From positions 1-51,653 of the forward strand of contig CAKTQM010000009.1 in assembly GCA_934597125.1 (NCBI GenBank): a stretch of 51,653 nt of DNA, read 5' to 3'. The stretch is from an uncultured Oscillospiraceae bacterium. GTDB lineage: Bacteria; Bacillota; Clostridia; Oscillospirales; Oscillospiraceae. Shown here one piece after another: positions 25,108 to 35,340 of the stretch. The notes under the pieces were generated by a model. The model did not search any database, was not told the DNA's origin, and was given only the letters and a program-made list of their open reading frames with translations. A program made the translations under genes and the position numbers. The stretch's first letter is position 1. Every line of letters starts with the position of its first letter.

Positions 25108-25144
25108 GCCAAAAGGCGCCGCCCGATGGGCGACGCCTTTTGAC
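25108..25144 (-). terminator. Terminator after the CoA-transferase gene
   Basis: AAAAGGCG-C-CGCCC pairs with GGGCG-A-CGCCTTTT around GAT. The T-run on the minus strand is only four bases, so termination may be incomplete. It lies 40 bases past the stop. Confidence 0.65.
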
Positions 25145-25184
25145 CTTATCTTGCACTTCCTGTTGGAAGTATTATACGGAGGGA

Positions 25185-26534
25185 TCAGCGCTTATTGCTG
25201 TGATACCAGATCTTCTGAGCCTGAGCGGACTTGATCAGCTCGTCGCGGAAGTCGGGATGGGCAATGGAGATCAACGCCTCGGCACGCTCCCAGGTGGACA
25301 GACCTTTCAGATTGACGCAGCCGTACTCGGTAACCACGAACATGGTGTTGACACGGGTATCGGTGACAATGCTGCCCTCGGCCAGCGTGGGACGGATGCG
25401 GGAGGCCATGGTGCCATCCTTCTTCTGATAGGTGGAGGACAGGCAGATGAAGCTCTTGCCGCCGTTGGACAGGTAGGCGCCCAGAACGAAATCCTGCTGG
25501 CCGCCGGCACCGGAAATATGGCGAACGCCGGAGGTCTCGCTGCTGACCTGGCCGTACAGGTCGATATCCACCGCGTTGTTGATGGACATGAAGTTATCAA
25601 TGGCGGCGATGGTGCGGATGTCATTGACATAGCTGACGGGCGCCGCCATGCACATGCGGTTGTCATCCAGGAAGTCATAGACCCGCTGGCTGCCGGCGGC
25701 GAAGGAGTAGGTCTGGCGGCCATGGTCGATGCTCTTGTTGGCGCCGCTGATCTTGCCGCACAGGGACAGATCCACGAAGGCCTCCACATACATCTCGGTA
25801 TGGACGCTCATATCCTTCAGATCAGACTCGCACAGCAGCTTGCCCACGGCGTTGGGCATACCGCCGATGCCCAGCTGCAGGCAGGCGCCGTTGGGGATGC
25901 GCTCCACCACCTGTCTGGCCACGGCCTTGTCGATCTCGGTGGGAGGTGCGGACAGCAACTGGCCCATGGGGTCGTTGCGGCCCTCCACGATCATATCCAC
26001 ATCAGTGATATGTACGCTTTCGCCAAAACCGCCCAGGCATCGGGGCATGTTCTGGTTTACCTCGACAATCAGGATCTTGGCGGTGTCGCAGATGGCTTTC
26101 ATGTGGGAGGCGGAGACGCCGAAGTTGAAATAGCCGTGCTTATCCATGGGGCCCACCTGGATCATAGCCACATCCGGCGGGTTGATGTGATCGTAATAAT
26201 AGCGGGGCAGCTCGGAATAGCGCATGGGCTCGTAAAAGCAGGCGCCGGTCTCAATGTGTTTGCGCTCAAAGCCGCCGGTATGATGGGAATTATAAATAAT
26301 GTGATGGACAGGATCCTCAATATCAAAAATCGCGGGCTTCCACAGGGCAATGCCGCCGCGAACCTTGACGTCCTCCAGTTCCGGCGCGCGGCGGGCCAGC
26401 GCCTCATCCAGCACATGGGGATGCGTGTTGCAGAAGCCATAGTCTACCCAGTCGCCGGACTTGATGACTTTTACCGCTTCGTCTGCCGTGGTCAGCTTGG
26501 ATTGGTACATACCCAGAAATTCTTCGTATGCCAT
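25185..26534 (-). CDS. Acetyl-CoA hydrolase/transferase family CoA-transferase (probable butyryl-CoA:acetate type)
   Basis: This is a 449-residue family I CoA-transferase. The conserved block [15 protein letters not shown], the SSETSG region carrying the probable catalytic Glu, the [11 protein letters not shown] nucleotide site and [11 protein letters not shown] are visible. Length and motifs fit butyryl-CoA:acetate CoA-transferase (But) and the closely related 4-hydroxybutyrate/propionyl enzymes; these cannot be separated by eye. In an Oscillospiraceae-like anaerobe it would be the final, acetate-consuming step of butyrate formation. AGGAGG precedes the ATG. It is monocistronic with a ~300-base AT-rich upstream region. 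Confidence 0.87.
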   Translation of the reverse strand: MAYEEFLGMYQSKLTTADEAVKVIKSGDWVDYGFCNTHPHVLDEALARRAPELEDVKVRGGIALWKPAIFDIEDPVHHIIYNSHHTGGFERKHIETGACFYEPMRYSELPRYYYDHINPPDVAMIQVGPMDKHGYFNFGVSASHMKAICDTAKILIVEVNQNMPRCLGGFGESVHITDVDMIVEGRNDPMGQLLSAPPTEIDKAVARQVVERIPNGACLQLGIGGMPNAVGKLLCESDLKDMSVHTEMYVEAFVDLSLCGKISGANKSIDHGRQTYSFAAGSQRVYDFLDDNRMCMAAPVSYVNDIRTIAAIDNFMSINNAVDIDLYGQVSSETSGVRHISGAGGQQDFVLGAYLSNGGKSFICLSSTYQKKDGTMASRIRPTLAEGSIVTDTRVNTMFVVTEYGCVNLKGLSTWERAEALISIAHPDFRDELIKSAQAQKIWYHSNKR

Positions 26535-26775
26535 TGTCGTTATGCCTCCTGTTTTCTTTCTTTTTCTATCCCAAAGTTTTCCTCTGTACTATACTGTACT
26601 ACTTCGTTAAAAAAATATCAACCAATTTTGTTAAATAAATGTCAATTTCGGCGGCTTGCCCAAATTTAGATTGTCAAATCTGTAACAAATGGCAAATTTT
26701 TATTACGGATAGTGTTTCAATGGCAATTTTTTCCTGTGACGCAACAAGTTTTTGGCACAAGAATCGCGGCAAATG
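26535..26775 (-). promoter_or_regulatory. AT-rich control region upstream of the CoA-transferase gene
   Basis: This non-coding region holds a direct repeat CTGTACTA (26584-26591 and 26594-26601, 10-bp period) and, on the minus strand, TTGATA with a 17-bp spacer before TACAGT as a possible promoter. It also has a TTGACA without a good -10. No gene is visible. Confidence 0.45.
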
Positions 26776-26825
26776 GAAAAAAGCCCCTATCAGCGGCGCT
26801 CACGCGCCGCTGATAGGGGCTTTCA
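26776..26825 (-). terminator. Terminator of the tig-clpP-clpX-lon-engB block
   Basis: AAAGCCCCTATCAGCGGCG / CGCCGCTGATAGGGGCTTT is a very long perfect stem with a short TCACG-type loop, and a T-run on the minus strand. It lies just past the engB stop. Confidence 0.92.
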
Positions 26826-26831
26826 GTACAG

Positions 26832-27425
26832 TCATTTGCCGCAATACTGGCCGATAGCGGCCAGCAGCTCCGTTTTGCCCGTCCCCTTCTCTGCGGAGAA
26901 CGGGATGAGGAGCACGGTCTCCGCCAGCGTCAGCGTCTGGCGGATCAGGGCGAGGTTGGGTTCGATCTCGCTTTTTTTCAGCTTGTCCAGCTTGTTTGCT
27001 ACCACCACCATGGGGCAGCCGGTGGACTTGAAATAGTCGCACATCGTCACGTCGTCAGCGGTAGGCTTATGGCGTGCGTCCACGATGAGGATACCGAGAG
27101 TAATGAGATCTTCCTCTGCGAAATAGCTTTCCATCAAGCGGCCCCAGCGGTCACGCTCGTCCTTGGAGACCTTGGCATAGCCGTAGCCGGGCAGGTCAGT
27201 GAAGTAGATCTTGTCGTCGATACGGAAATAGTTGATCTGAGTGGTCTTGCCGGGGGTGGCACCCACGCGGGCGAAGTTTTTGCGGTTCAGCAGGCGGTTG
27301 ATGACGGAGGATTTGCCCACGTTGGAACGGCCTGCGAAGGTCACCTGAGGCCGACCATCGCGGAGGAAGGCGGAGGGCTTCACCGCTGAAAGGACAAACT
27401 CCGCTTTATTAAAGTTGATGGCCAT
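26832..27425 (-). CDS. engB: Ribosome biogenesis GTP-binding protein EngB (YsxC)
   Basis: This is a 197-residue TrmE-Era-type GTPase needed for 50S assembly. The P-loop reads AGRSNVGKSSVIN, followed by TPGKTTQINYF (switch I), DLPGYGYA (G3) and NKLDKL (G4). ATG 27425 is chosen because AGGAGG lies six bases upstream and [10 protein letters not shown] matches the family start. It overlaps the end of lon by 17 bases, the lonA-engB arrangement of Bacillus. Confidence 0.95.
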   Translation of the reverse strand: MAINFNKAEFVLSAVKPSAFLRDGRPQVTFAGRSNVGKSSVINRLLNRKNFARVGATPGKTTQINYFRIDDKIYFTDLPGYGYAKVSKDERDRWGRLMESYFAEEDLITLGILIVDARHKPTADDVTMCDYFKSTGCPMVVVANKLDKLKKSEIEPNLALIRQTLTLAETVLLIPFSAEKGTGKTELLAAIGQYCGK

Positions 27426-29808
27426 GACGTACCTCCTGATACGGCGTGTCGGTGACAAGGGCGGCCATATGCTCCACCGCGTCCGCGCTGCTCTCCGGCA
27501 CCAGAGCGGCGGCAAACACCGCGTCCACAGTTTCCACAGAAATGAAGTGCAGCGCCTTGCGGACGGTCTGGTCGATCTCCGCAAGATCCTTTTCGTTTTC
27601 CTTGGGGATAATGACGGTTTTGATGCCGTTGCGCAGGGCGGCCATGGTCTTTTCCTTCAAACCGCCGATGGGCAGCACACGGCCCCGCAGCGTCACCTCG
27701 CCGGTCATGGCCACATCGCGGCGCACCTTGCGGCCCGTCAGGGCGGACAGCATGGCGGTGGTAATGGCGATACCGGCGGAGGGGCCGTCCTTGGGCGTGG
27801 CGGCCTCGGGGAAATGGATATGGATATCCTTCGTTTTATAGAAGTCCTTCTCCAGCCGCAGACTTTCCGTGCGGCTGCGGAGACAGCTGAGAGCGGCCTT
27901 GGCGGATTCCTGCATGACGGTGCCCAGATTGCCGGTGAGCTCCAGCTTGCCGGAGCCGTCCATGACATTGACCTCCACCTCTAATATCTCGCCGCCCACC
28001 TCTGTCCAGGCCAGACCGTTGACGACGCCAACCTCGTCCTGCTCACTATGTACGCCCGGGGTATAGCGGAGAGTACCCAGATAGTCGGAGAGATTCTTCT
28101 CAGTTATGTTGACGCGCTTTACCTCGCCCTCTACCAGCAGCATCGCGGTCTTGCGGCATAGCTTGCCCAGCTGACGCTCTAAAACACGGACGCCGGATTC
28201 GCGGGTATAGCCGGAAATGACGGCGCGGATGGCGGCGTCGCTGATATGAAGCTGGGTACGCTTCAGGCCGTGCTCCTTCAACTGCTTGGGCAGCAGGTGG
28301 CGCTTGGCGATCTGCAGCTTTTCCTCGTCTGTATAGCTGGACAGCTCAATGACCTCCATACGATCCAGCAAGGGGCGGGGAATGGTGTCCAGCGTGTTGG
28401 CGGTGGTGATAAACATAACGCGGCTCAGATCCACCGGAATTTCCAGAAAATGATCGCGGAAGGCGTAGTTCTGTTCGCTGTCCAGCACCTCCAGCAGCGC
28501 GGAGGCGGGGTCGCCCCGCATATCGCTGGCCAGCTTGTCGATCTCATCCAGCACCAGCAGCGGATTCATGGAGCCGGAGCGGGCCAGCGCGTCAATGATG
28601 CGGCCGGGCATGGCCCCGATATAGGTCTTCCGGTGGCCGCGAATATCCGCCTCATCCCGCACGCCGCCCAGACTGAGGCGGGCCAGCTTGCGGTTCATGG
28701 CCTTTGCCACGGAGATGGCGATGGAGGTCTTGCCCACACCCGGAGGGCCCACCAGACACAGGATCTTGCCCTTGGCGTCGGGGTTGATCTGACGCACGGC
28801 AATGAACTCCAAAATGCGCTCCTTGACCTTTTCCAGTCCGAAATGCTCCTTATCCAGAATGGCGCGGGCCTTCGCCACGTCGGCGCGGTCACGGGTGGTT
28901 TTGTGCCAGGGCATTTCCAGACACACATCCAGATAGTTGCGGATGACGGAGGCCTCGGCGCTGCCGTAAGGCTGCTTGGCAAGGCGATCCACCTCTTTCA
29001 TCAGCTTATTGTGGATCTCCTCCGGCAGCTTCATGGCTTCGATCTTCTGGGCATACTCCTCGATCTCCTCGTCGCCGTCGTCGCCCAGCTCGTGCTTCAA
29101 AACCTTCAACTGCTCCCGCAGGATCATATCCTTCTGCACCTGTGCCACACGGGAGCGCACCTTGTGCTCCAGCTCCACCTCCAGCGAGATGACCTCCACC
29201 TCATGGGCCAGGATCTCGTTGAGAAGGCGCAGGCGCTTGACGGGATTCAACTCCTCCAGTACGCGCTGCCGCTCGCCATGGCGCAGGTTGATGTTCTGGG
29301 CGATGAAGTCCGCCAGACGGCCGGGGTCGCGGCAGTCCAGCACGGCGGAGATGAAATCATCGTTCAGGTTGGTGACCAGTTCCTTATATTCGCCGAAGAT
29401 CACATAGGTCTGGCGGATGATGGCCTCGGTTCGGGGCGTCATGCGGCCGGGGAAATCCTCCTCCAGCAGCTCCACATTGGCCTGCAGGAAGGGCTTGTTC
29501 TGCCACAGGCGGTGGATGCGGGCGCGCTGCTGTCCTTCGACAATGACGCGAACGCTGGTCTCGGAGGTTTTAAGGATCTGCAGGATACGGCAGATGGTGC
29601 CCACAGTATAGAGATCCTGCTCCGTGGGCGCGGCGGTGGCGATCTCGCGCTGGGTCACCAGAAAGATGGTGCGGTCGTCGCTCTCCATGGCGCTGTCCAG
29701 TGCGTAAATGGAGATCTCGCGCTCCACATCAAAGCTCAGCGTCAAATCGGGGAAAACTGTCAGGCCGCGAAGGGCGATGACAGGAATATTCAAAGTCGTT
29801 CGTTCCAT
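27409..29808 (-). CDS. lon: ATP-dependent protease La (Lon)
   Basis: This is a 799-residue LonA protease. The N-terminal LON substrate domain (about 1-200) and coiled-coil linker are followed by AAA+ with Walker A GPPGVGKT (354-361) and the LVLDEIDKL Walker B. The protease domain has the catalytic Ser677 in KDGPSAG and Lys720 in GGLKEK. The start is ATG 29808, preceded by AAAGGAG. It degrades misfolded and regulatory proteins. It is separated from clpX by a terminator-like hairpin. Confidence 0.96.
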   Translation of the reverse strand: MERTTLNIPVIALRGLTVFPDLTLSFDVEREISIYALDSAMESDDRTIFLVTQREIATAAPTEQDLYTVGTICRILQILKTSETSVRVIVEGQQRARIHRLWQNKPFLQANVELLEEDFPGRMTPRTEAIIRQTYVIFGEYKELVTNLNDDFISAVLDCRDPGRLADFIAQNINLRHGERQRVLEELNPVKRLRLLNEILAHEVEVISLEVELEHKVRSRVAQVQKDMILREQLKVLKHELGDDGDEEIEEYAQKIEAMKLPEEIHNKLMKEVDRLAKQPYGSAEASVIRNYLDVCLEMPWHKTTRDRADVAKARAILDKEHFGLEKVKERILEFIAVRQINPDAKGKILCLVGPPGVGKTSIAISVAKAMNRKLARLSLGGVRDEADIRGHRKTYIGAMPGRIIDALARSGSMNPLLVLDEIDKLASDMRGDPASALLEVLDSEQNYAFRDHFLEIPVDLSRVMFITTANTLDTIPRPLLDRMEVIELSSYTDEEKLQIAKRHLLPKQLKEHGLKRTQLHISDAAIRAVISGYTRESGVRVLERQLGKLCRKTAMLLVEGEVKRVNITEKNLSDYLGTLRYTPGVHSEQDEVGVVNGLAWTEVGGEILEVEVNVMDGSGKLELTGNLGTVMQESAKAALSCLRSRTESLRLEKDFYKTKDIHIHFPEAATPKDGPSAGIAITTAMLSALTGRKVRRDVAMTGEVTLRGRVLPIGGLKEKTMAALRNGIKTVIIPKENEKDLAEIDQTVRKALHFISVETVDAVFAAALVPESSADAVEHMAALVTDTPYQEVRHGHQL

Positions 29809-29856
29809 AGAGGGTTCTCCTTTTGCCGGAGAGACATCTGTTGTCCTCCGGTATTG

Positions 29857-29902
29857 AAAAAAGCGCATGGGGAGAGGCAGTGCCTCTCCCCTGTTCATGC
29901 TT
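29857..29902 (-). terminator. Hairpin/terminator between clpX and lon
   Basis: GGGGAGAGGCA / TGCCTCTCCCC are perfect arms within a longer imperfect stem (AAAGCATG with CATGCGCTTT), followed on the minus strand by TTTTTT. It probably attenuates read-through from clpX into lon. Confidence 0.75.
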
Positions 29903-31200
29903 TAAGAGGCCGGTGCGGAGGATTTTTTCTCCGGCTGCTTTCCGGTCTTTAATTTTGCCCGCCGCACGGCGTGGTCGGGATCGTGGACGATCTCGGGCTG
30001 TGCGCCGTTTTTCACGCAATCGGCGGTAATGGTCACCTGTGCGATGGTGTGGTCAGACGGGATGTCATACATCAATTGGGTCAGCACGCCCTCCATGACG
30101 GCGCGCAGGCCGCGGGCGCCGATATTGCGCTCGATAGCCTTGTCAGCGATGGCTTCCAGCGCATCCGGCGTGAATTTCAGCTCCACATCATCGTATTCCA
30201 GCAGCTTTTGATACTGCTTCACCAGCGCGTTCTTGGGCTGGGTCAGGATGGTCACCAGATCATCGCGGGTCAGGCCGTCCAGCGCGGCGATCACCGGCAG
30301 GCGGCCCACCAGCTCCGGGATAATACCGAATTTCAGCAGATCGTGGGGCTGCACTTCCTTGAGAAGCTGGCCCTGACGGCGCTCAGCCTTGCTCTCCACC
30401 ACGGCGTCGAAACCAATGCCCTTTCGGTCGGTACGGCGCTCGATGATCTTTTCCAGGCCGTCGAAGGCGCCGCCGCAGATGAAGAGAATGTTGCGGGTGT
30501 TGATCTGAATGAATTCCTGATGGGGGTGCTTGCGGCCGCCCTGGGGCGGCACGTTGGCCACGGTTCCCTCCAGGATCTTCAGCAGCGCCTGCTGCACACC
30601 CTCGCCGGACACATCGCGGGTGATGGAGGTATTCTCGCTCTTACGGGCAATTTTGTCGATCTCATCCACGTAGATGATGCCGCGCTCGGCCAACTCCACA
30701 TCGAAATCCGCCGCCTGCAGAAGGCGCAGCAGGATATTCTCCACGTCGTCACCCACGTAACCGGCTTCGGTCAGGGTGGTGGCGTCGGCGATGGCGAAGG
30801 GGACTTTCAGCACACGGGCCAGGGTCTGGGCAAACAGGGTCTTGCCGCTGCCGGTGGGGCCTACCATCAGGATGTTGCTCTTCTGCAGCTCCACATCCTC
30901 GCCGCCGCCGAAGAAAATACGCTTATAGTGGTTATAAACGGACACGGACAGGGCGATCTTGGCCGCCTCCTGTCCCACCACATACTCGTCCAGAACGGCC
31001 CTGATCTCACGGGGGGTGGGCAGCTGGTCGAGGCTTTCCACCAGCTCCGGTTCGGTGTCATAATCGTCGTCCAGCAAAGACAGGCAAAGATGCACACATT
31101 CATCGCAGATACGGACACCCGACCCCTGGATCATGCGGTGTACCTGATTTTCGGTCTTGCCGCAGAAGGAACACCGCAGTGCCTTAGAATTTTCAGCCAT
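29902..31200 (-). CDS. clpX: ATP-dependent Clp protease ATP-binding subunit ClpX
   Basis: This is a 432-residue AAA+ unfoldase. The N-terminal zinc-binding domain uses Cys10, Cys13, Cys32 and Cys35. Walker A is [11 protein letters not shown], and Walker B is within [11 protein letters not shown]. The IGF-type loop that docks ClpP would lie in the segment [13 protein letters not shown], which indeed contains IGF. It is 12 bases downstream of clpP. Confidence 0.96.
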   Translation of the reverse strand: MAENSKALRCSFCGKTENQVHRMIQGSGVRICDECVHLCLSLLDDDYDTEPELVESLDQLPTPREIRAVLDEYVVGQEAAKIALSVSVYNHYKRIFFGGGEDVELQKSNILMVGPTGSGKTLFAQTLARVLKVPFAIADATTLTEAGYVGDDVENILLRLLQAADFDVELAERGIIYVDEIDKIARKSENTSITRDVSGEGVQQALLKILEGTVANVPPQGGRKHPHQEFIQINTRNILFICGGAFDGLEKIIERRTDRKGIGFDAVVESKAERRQGQLLKEVQPHDLLKFGIIPELVGRLPVIAALDGLTRDDLVTILTQPKNALVKQYQKLLEYDDVELKFTPDALEAIADKAIERNIGARGLRAVMEGVLTQLMYDIPSDHTIAQVTITADCVKNGAQPEIVHDPDHAVRRAKLKTGKQPEKKSSAPAS

Positions 31201-31212
31201 ATGCTACCTCAC

Positions 31213-31794
31213 TCAGCGCTTATAGATGACCTTGTCCACCAGGCCGTATTCACGCGCTTCTTCGGCGATCATCCAGTTATCCCGCTCGGAGTCGGCCTTG
31301 ATCTGCTCCGGCGTTTTGCCGGTGTTTTCGGCAAGGATCCGGTTGATACGCTGCTTGATTTTCAGGAAATGCTCCACGTCGATCTCCATGTCGGTCACCT
31401 TGCCTTTGGTGCCGGCGGAGGGCTGGTGGATCATCACCTCGGCATTGGGCAGGGCAATGCGCTTGCCCTTGGCGCCGCAGGACAGCAGAAACGCGCCCAT
31501 GCTGGCGGCCATGCCGATGCAGATAGTGGATACATCACACTTGATGTACTGCATGGTGTCATAGATGGCCATGCCGGCCGTCACACTGCCGCCGGGACTG
31601 TTGATATACATTTGGATGTCCTTGTCGGGATCCTGTGCCTCCAGATACAGCAGCTGGGCAACGACCAGGCTGGCGGTGGTATCATTCACTTCTTCGCCCA
31701 GGAAGATAATGCGGTCATTCAGCAGACGGGAAAAAATATCGTAAGACCGCTCGCCGCGGTTGGTCTGCTCAACAACATAGGGAACCAAACTCAT
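31213..31794 (-). CDS. clpP: ATP-dependent Clp protease proteolytic subunit
   Basis: This is a 193-residue serine peptidase that forms the tetradecameric ClpP barrel. The catalytic triad Ser98 ([10 protein letters not shown]), His123 (VMIHQP) and Asp172 is intact. It begins [20 protein letters not shown], the usual propeptide/start. GGAGG precedes the ATG. It is located between tig and clpX, as in many Clostridia and Proteobacteria. Confidence 0.96.
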   Translation of the reverse strand: MSLVPYVVEQTNRGERSYDIFSRLLNDRIIFLGEEVNDTTASLVVAQLLYLEAQDPDKDIQMYINSPGGSVTAGMAIYDTMQYIKCDVSTICIGMAASMGAFLLSCGAKGKRIALPNAEVMIHQPSAGTKGKVTDMEIDVEHFLKIKQRINRILAENTGKTPEQIKADSERDNWMIAEEAREYGLVDKVIYKR

Positions 31795-31850
31795 TATAAA
31801 ATACCTCCATTACGAAAGATAGTCAAAGTATACCCACCCTGAAATGTGAT

Positions 31851-33179
31851 TTAGTCTTTCTTCTCTTCGGTTTCCTCGGCCTTGGTCTCCTCTTCCTTGA
31901 CCTCGGGGGCGACAGCCTTGGCAGAATCAGCCACCACCTTGATGACCTTCTCGCGCATGAGCTGCTCCTTCACATCTGCGGTGCGCAGATACTTCTTGAC
32001 GGTATCCAGATCCATGCCGTACTTCTCGGCCACGGTCTTCATCTCGTTCTCCACTTCCTCGTCGGAGACTTCCAGACCCTCAGCCTTGATGATGGCGCGG
32101 ATGGCCAGATCCATTCTCACCTGATTGGTCGCGGGCTCCTTGGCGTCCATGATGATCTGCTCCTCGTTCATGCCGGTCATCTTGGTGTACTGGTCAAAGG
32201 GGATACCCTGAGAGGCCAGCTGCTGCTTGAAGCCCTCCAGCATCTGCTGGGCCTGCAGCTCGATCATCTCCTCGGGGATGTCGGCCTTGACGCCTTCGGC
32301 CACCTTGGTCATCAGCACATCCTCAAAGGCGTGCTGGGCAGCGGTGGTACGCTCGTCGATCATCTTCTTCTTGATGTCGGCCTTCAGTTCCTTCAGGGTG
32401 TCAAACTCGGACACGTCCTTGGCAAACTCGTCGTCGATGGCGGGCAGTTCCTTGACCTTGACCTCGTTGACCTTCACATGGAAGACCACGGGCTTGCCGG
32501 CCAGTTCGGGGGTATAGTTCTCGGGGAAGGTAATGTCGATGTCCTTCTCCTCGCCGGCCTTCATGCCGATGAGCTGATCCTCGAAGCCGGGAACGAAACT
32601 GCCGGAGCCGATCTCCAGATCAAAGGCATCGCCCTTGCCGCCCTCAAAGGCCACGCCCTGGTCGAAGCCCTCAAAGTCGATATTGGCGGTGTCGCCCTTC
32701 TTGACGGCACGCTCGACCGCCACCAGGCGGCTGTTGCGCTCGGCCATTTCCTTCAGGCGGGCGTTCACATCGGCGGCCATGACCTTGACCTCGGCCTTCA
32801 CGGCCTCCAGGCCCTTGTACTGGCCCAGCTCCACCTCGGGATACACGGCGACGGTACACTTGAAGGAGGCGCCTTCCTTGCCGACGCTCTCGATCTCAAC
32901 CTGGGGATAGCCAACGACCTCCAGCTTCTGCTCGTCCACGGCGCTTTCGTACGCCTCGGGCAGGATGGCGTTGATGGCTTCCTCATAAAAGACCTCGGCG
33001 CCGTACATGCTCTCGATCATCTTGCGGGGGGCCTTGCCGGGGCGGAAGCCGGGAATGTTCATCTTGCCGCGCATCTTCAGATACGCCTTGTTGACGGCAG
33101 TCTCGAACTCCTCAGCGCCCACCTCGATGGTCAGAGCGACTCTGCTCTTCTCCAGTTTTTCGCAGCTTTTGACAGTCAT
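31851..33179 (-). CDS. tig: Trigger factor
   Basis: This is a 442-residue ribosome-associated chaperone and prolyl isomerase. The N-terminal ribosome-binding domain carries the signature FRPGKAPRKMIE (family GFRxGKxP). The FKBP domain (about 150-240) has ANIDFEGF and FVPGFEDQLIGM. The helical C-terminal domain is followed by an acidic Glu/Lys tail. GGAGG precedes the ATG. It heads the folding/proteolysis block. Confidence 0.95.
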   Translation of the reverse strand: MTVKSCEKLEKSRVALTIEVGAEEFETAVNKAYLKMRGKMNIPGFRPGKAPRKMIESMYGAEVFYEEAINAILPEAYESAVDEQKLEVVGYPQVEIESVGKEGASFKCTVAVYPEVELGQYKGLEAVKAEVKVMAADVNARLKEMAERNSRLVAVERAVKKGDTANIDFEGFDQGVAFEGGKGDAFDLEIGSGSFVPGFEDQLIGMKAGEEKDIDITFPENYTPELAGKPVVFHVKVNEVKVKELPAIDDEFAKDVSEFDTLKELKADIKKKMIDERTTAAQHAFEDVLMTKVAEGVKADIPEEMIELQAQQMLEGFKQQLASQGIPFDQYTKMTGMNEEQIIMDAKEPATNQVRMDLAIRAIIKAEGLEVSDEEVENEMKTVAEKYGMDLDTVKKYLRTADVKEQLMREKVIKVVADSAKAVAPEVKEEETKAEETEEKKD

Positions 33180-33271
33180 TGTTGCTTTTCCTCCAGTTTA
33201 CATCTATGTTGTGATGGCATAAGAATACATTTGAATAGCCAAGTGTATATGATAACAGAAAACATCTGGAA

Positions 33272-33979
33272 TTACCATACCTTTTTGCATGATTCGCAAA
33301 TTTTTTTAGGAATAAACCCCAAAAAATCACCGGCGACCAGGGAAAACAGGGTGCCGCCCCGCGTCCCCTCGATGGCGCGGCGGTGAGACGCGCCGTGCAA
33401 ATGGCCGTAATAGCAGGCCTTTACGCCGTATTCCCGCAGCAGGCGCAGGATCTCGGGACACTCGTAGCCCTGATAGACCGGCGGGTAGTGGAGAAAGCAG
33501 AGCTTCTCTCTGTCCCCCGCCGCTTTCAGCGAGGTCTCCAGACGTCCGACCTCCCGCAACAGCACCTTTTCGTCGTGGGTGCCCTGACGATCCAGCTCGT
33601 AAAACCAGCCGCGGGTACCGCACAGTGCGATGTCGCCGTAAAAGTGGCAGTTGTTGTGAAGAATATCCAGGGTGTCCAGCCCGTTCTCCGCAAAAAAACG
33701 CTTCATTTTGGCGGCGGTGTTCCACCAGTAATCGTGGTTGCCCTTCAGCAGCAGCTTTTTCCCCGGCAGGGCGTTGATGAACCGGAGATCCGGTAGGGAT
33801 TCCTCCAGACTCATGCCCCAGCTGAGGTCGCCGCACAGCACGGTGACATCATCCTCACAAAGGGGGGCAAACCCCTCCCTGATGCGGTTGACGTAGTCAT
33901 GCCAGCCGTCGCCGAAAATATCCATGGACTTGTCCGAGTTCAGCGACAGGTGCAGGTCGCCTATTGCGTATAGTGCCAT
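33272..33979 (-). CDS. Metallophosphoesterase
   Basis: This is a 235-residue calcineurin-like phosphoesterase. It has DLHLS (family DxH), LCGDLSWG (GDxx), KGNHDYWW (GNHD) and the C-terminal GHLHG. This is the full set of dinuclear metal ligands. The substrate is unknown; the subfamily is widespread in Clostridia. AAAGGAG precedes ATG 33979. It is 16 bases downstream of the dipeptidase gene. Confidence 0.85.
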   Translation of the reverse strand: MALYAIGDLHLSLNSDKSMDIFGDGWHDYVNRIREGFAPLCEDDVTVLCGDLSWGMSLEESLPDLRFINALPGKKLLLKGNHDYWWNTAAKMKRFFAENGLDTLDILHNNCHFYGDIALCGTRGWFYELDRQGTHDEKVLLREVGRLETSLKAAGDREKLCFLHYPPVYQGYECPEILRLLREYGVKACYYGHLHGASHRRAIEGTRGGTLFSLVAGDFLGFIPKKICESCKKVW

Positions 33980-33995
33980 ACATCGCTCCTTTGCG

Positions 33996-34976
33996 TCAGA
34001 TCAGGCGGCGGAGATTGTTCCAGAACATATCGTTCAACAGCGTCTCGCTGTAGCCCCGCGCTCTCAGGGCGTCGTACAGGCGGGGAACATCCTGCATGCC
34101 GGTCATACCGGCGGCCAGAGATTCGCAGCCGTCCAGATCGCCGCCCAGACACAGGGTCTTTTCGCCGCCCAGATTCAAAAAATGCTCCACATGGGCCACC
34201 AGAGCGTCCATGGTGGACTCACCCACAAAATTCAGGTACAGGTTCAGCCCCACAACACCTCCCAGATCACGGATGGCGCGGAACTGGTCGTCCGTCAGGT
34301 TGCGGCGATGAGGGCAGACGGCACGTGCGTTGGAGTGGGACGCCACGATGGGCCGCCGCGCCATATGTACCAGATCCCAGAAGCCCGCGTCGGACAGATG
34401 GGATACGTCGGGATAGATGGCATACTCCTCCAGCGTTCGAATGAAATCCCGCCCCGCCGGAGACAGGCCGCGCTCCGGCTCCTCGGCATTGGTGCCGGAA
34501 AGGACATTGGCGCGATTCCACACCGGATTCAGCAGCCGCACGCCCCAGCCGGCCACCGTCTCCACCTTATGCACATCGCAGTCGATGAGGTCGGCGCCCT
34601 CAATGCTCAGCAGCGCGGCAACCTTGCCCTGTGCTGTAGTCTCGTCCACCTCCGCGCCGGTGCGGCAGTGACGGACAATATCGGCGTTATCTGCCATCTC
34701 CCGCAGGAAGAAATCGTGCATCCGTCGACATTGCGCCCACAGACCGTCGGCAGGGGCCTCCACCGCGTCGTGGAACAGGGCGAAAAACTGGGCGCAGCGG
34801 GAAAACCGCAGGCCACGCTCCAAATCAATGTGGCCGCCGTTTTTCCGCAGGTGGGTCGCGGCGGCATAGTAGCGGCGCTGTTCCTCGCGGTTCTCACCGT
34901 AGTCCAGAGCAGAGGTCTCCCCCGTCTCCAGACAGCGATAGATGGTGTCACAATGGGCGTCAAAATACGGTATCAT
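33996..34976 (-). CDS. Membrane dipeptidase (peptidase family M19)
   Basis: This is a 326-residue zinc peptidase of the renal dipeptidase family. It begins MIPYFDAHCDTIYR (the DxHxD metal motif). It continues with SIEGADLID, the DVSHLSDAGFWD segment, and SHSNARAVCPHRRNL. No signal peptide is seen, so it is probably cytoplasmic. The start is ATG 34976 with AAGGAG upstream; an earlier in-frame ATG lies before this site. Unlike mammalian forms it likely recycles dipeptides internally. Confidence 0.88.
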   Translation of the reverse strand: MIPYFDAHCDTIYRCLETGETSALDYGENREEQRRYYAAATHLRKNGGHIDLERGLRFSRCAQFFALFHDAVEAPADGLWAQCRRMHDFFLREMADNADIVRHCRTGAEVDETTAQGKVAALLSIEGADLIDCDVHKVETVAGWGVRLLNPVWNRANVLSGTNAEEPERGLSPAGRDFIRTLEEYAIYPDVSHLSDAGFWDLVHMARRPIVASHSNARAVCPHRRNLTDDQFRAIRDLGGVVGLNLYLNFVGESTMDALVAHVEHFLNLGGEKTLCLGGDLDGCESLAAGMTGMQDVPRLYDALRARGYSETLLNDMFWNNLRRLI

Positions 34977-34986
34977 AGCGTTCTCC

Positions 34987-35340
34987 TTATTGGAAAGCAT
35001 TCTCCATATATTCTATGCGGGCCTGATCGAAGCCGTGCTCGGCGTAGACCTCCGCCACATCGAAGCGGGCGCGGCAATCCAGCCGCTTCTCCGCCAGATA
35101 CATCATGGCGGTCTTGCGAAGACGGTTTTGCTTTTGTGGCGTCACATACTCCCGCGGCAAAGCCATGCTCAGATTCGTGCGGGTCTTGACCTCCACAAAG
35201 CACAGCACATCGCCGTCCCAGGCAATGAGGTCGATCTCGCCGTAGCGGCTGCGATAGCCGTGGGCTGCCAGCTTGTACCCTCGTTCCCGCAGATAACGGG
35301 CCACCATGGCCTCACCCTGCATGCCCTCAGCCCGGCTCAT
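34987..35340 (-). CDS. YraN family endonuclease-like protein (UPF0102)
   Basis: This is a 117-residue protein with the restriction-endonuclease-like pattern of UPF0102: GEAMVARYLRERGYKL, then GEIDLIAWDGDVLCFVEVKTR. The function is not established. The ATG (35340) overlaps the rnhB stop as ATGA and has GGGAGG upstream. The rnhB-yraN coupling is common in Firmicutes. Confidence 0.9.
   Translation of the reverse strand: MSRAEGMQGEAMVARYLRERGYKLAAHGYRSRYGEIDLIAWDGDVLCFVEVKTRTNLSMALPREYVTPQKQNRLRKTAMMYLAEKRLDCRARFDVAEVYAEHGFDQARIEYMENAFQ

Noticed and set aside
27426..27584. Longer N-terminus for EngB
   Set aside because: The upstream in-frame part is low-complexity Arg/Ser/Trp sequence that overlaps lon; the AGGAGG site supports ATG 27425.
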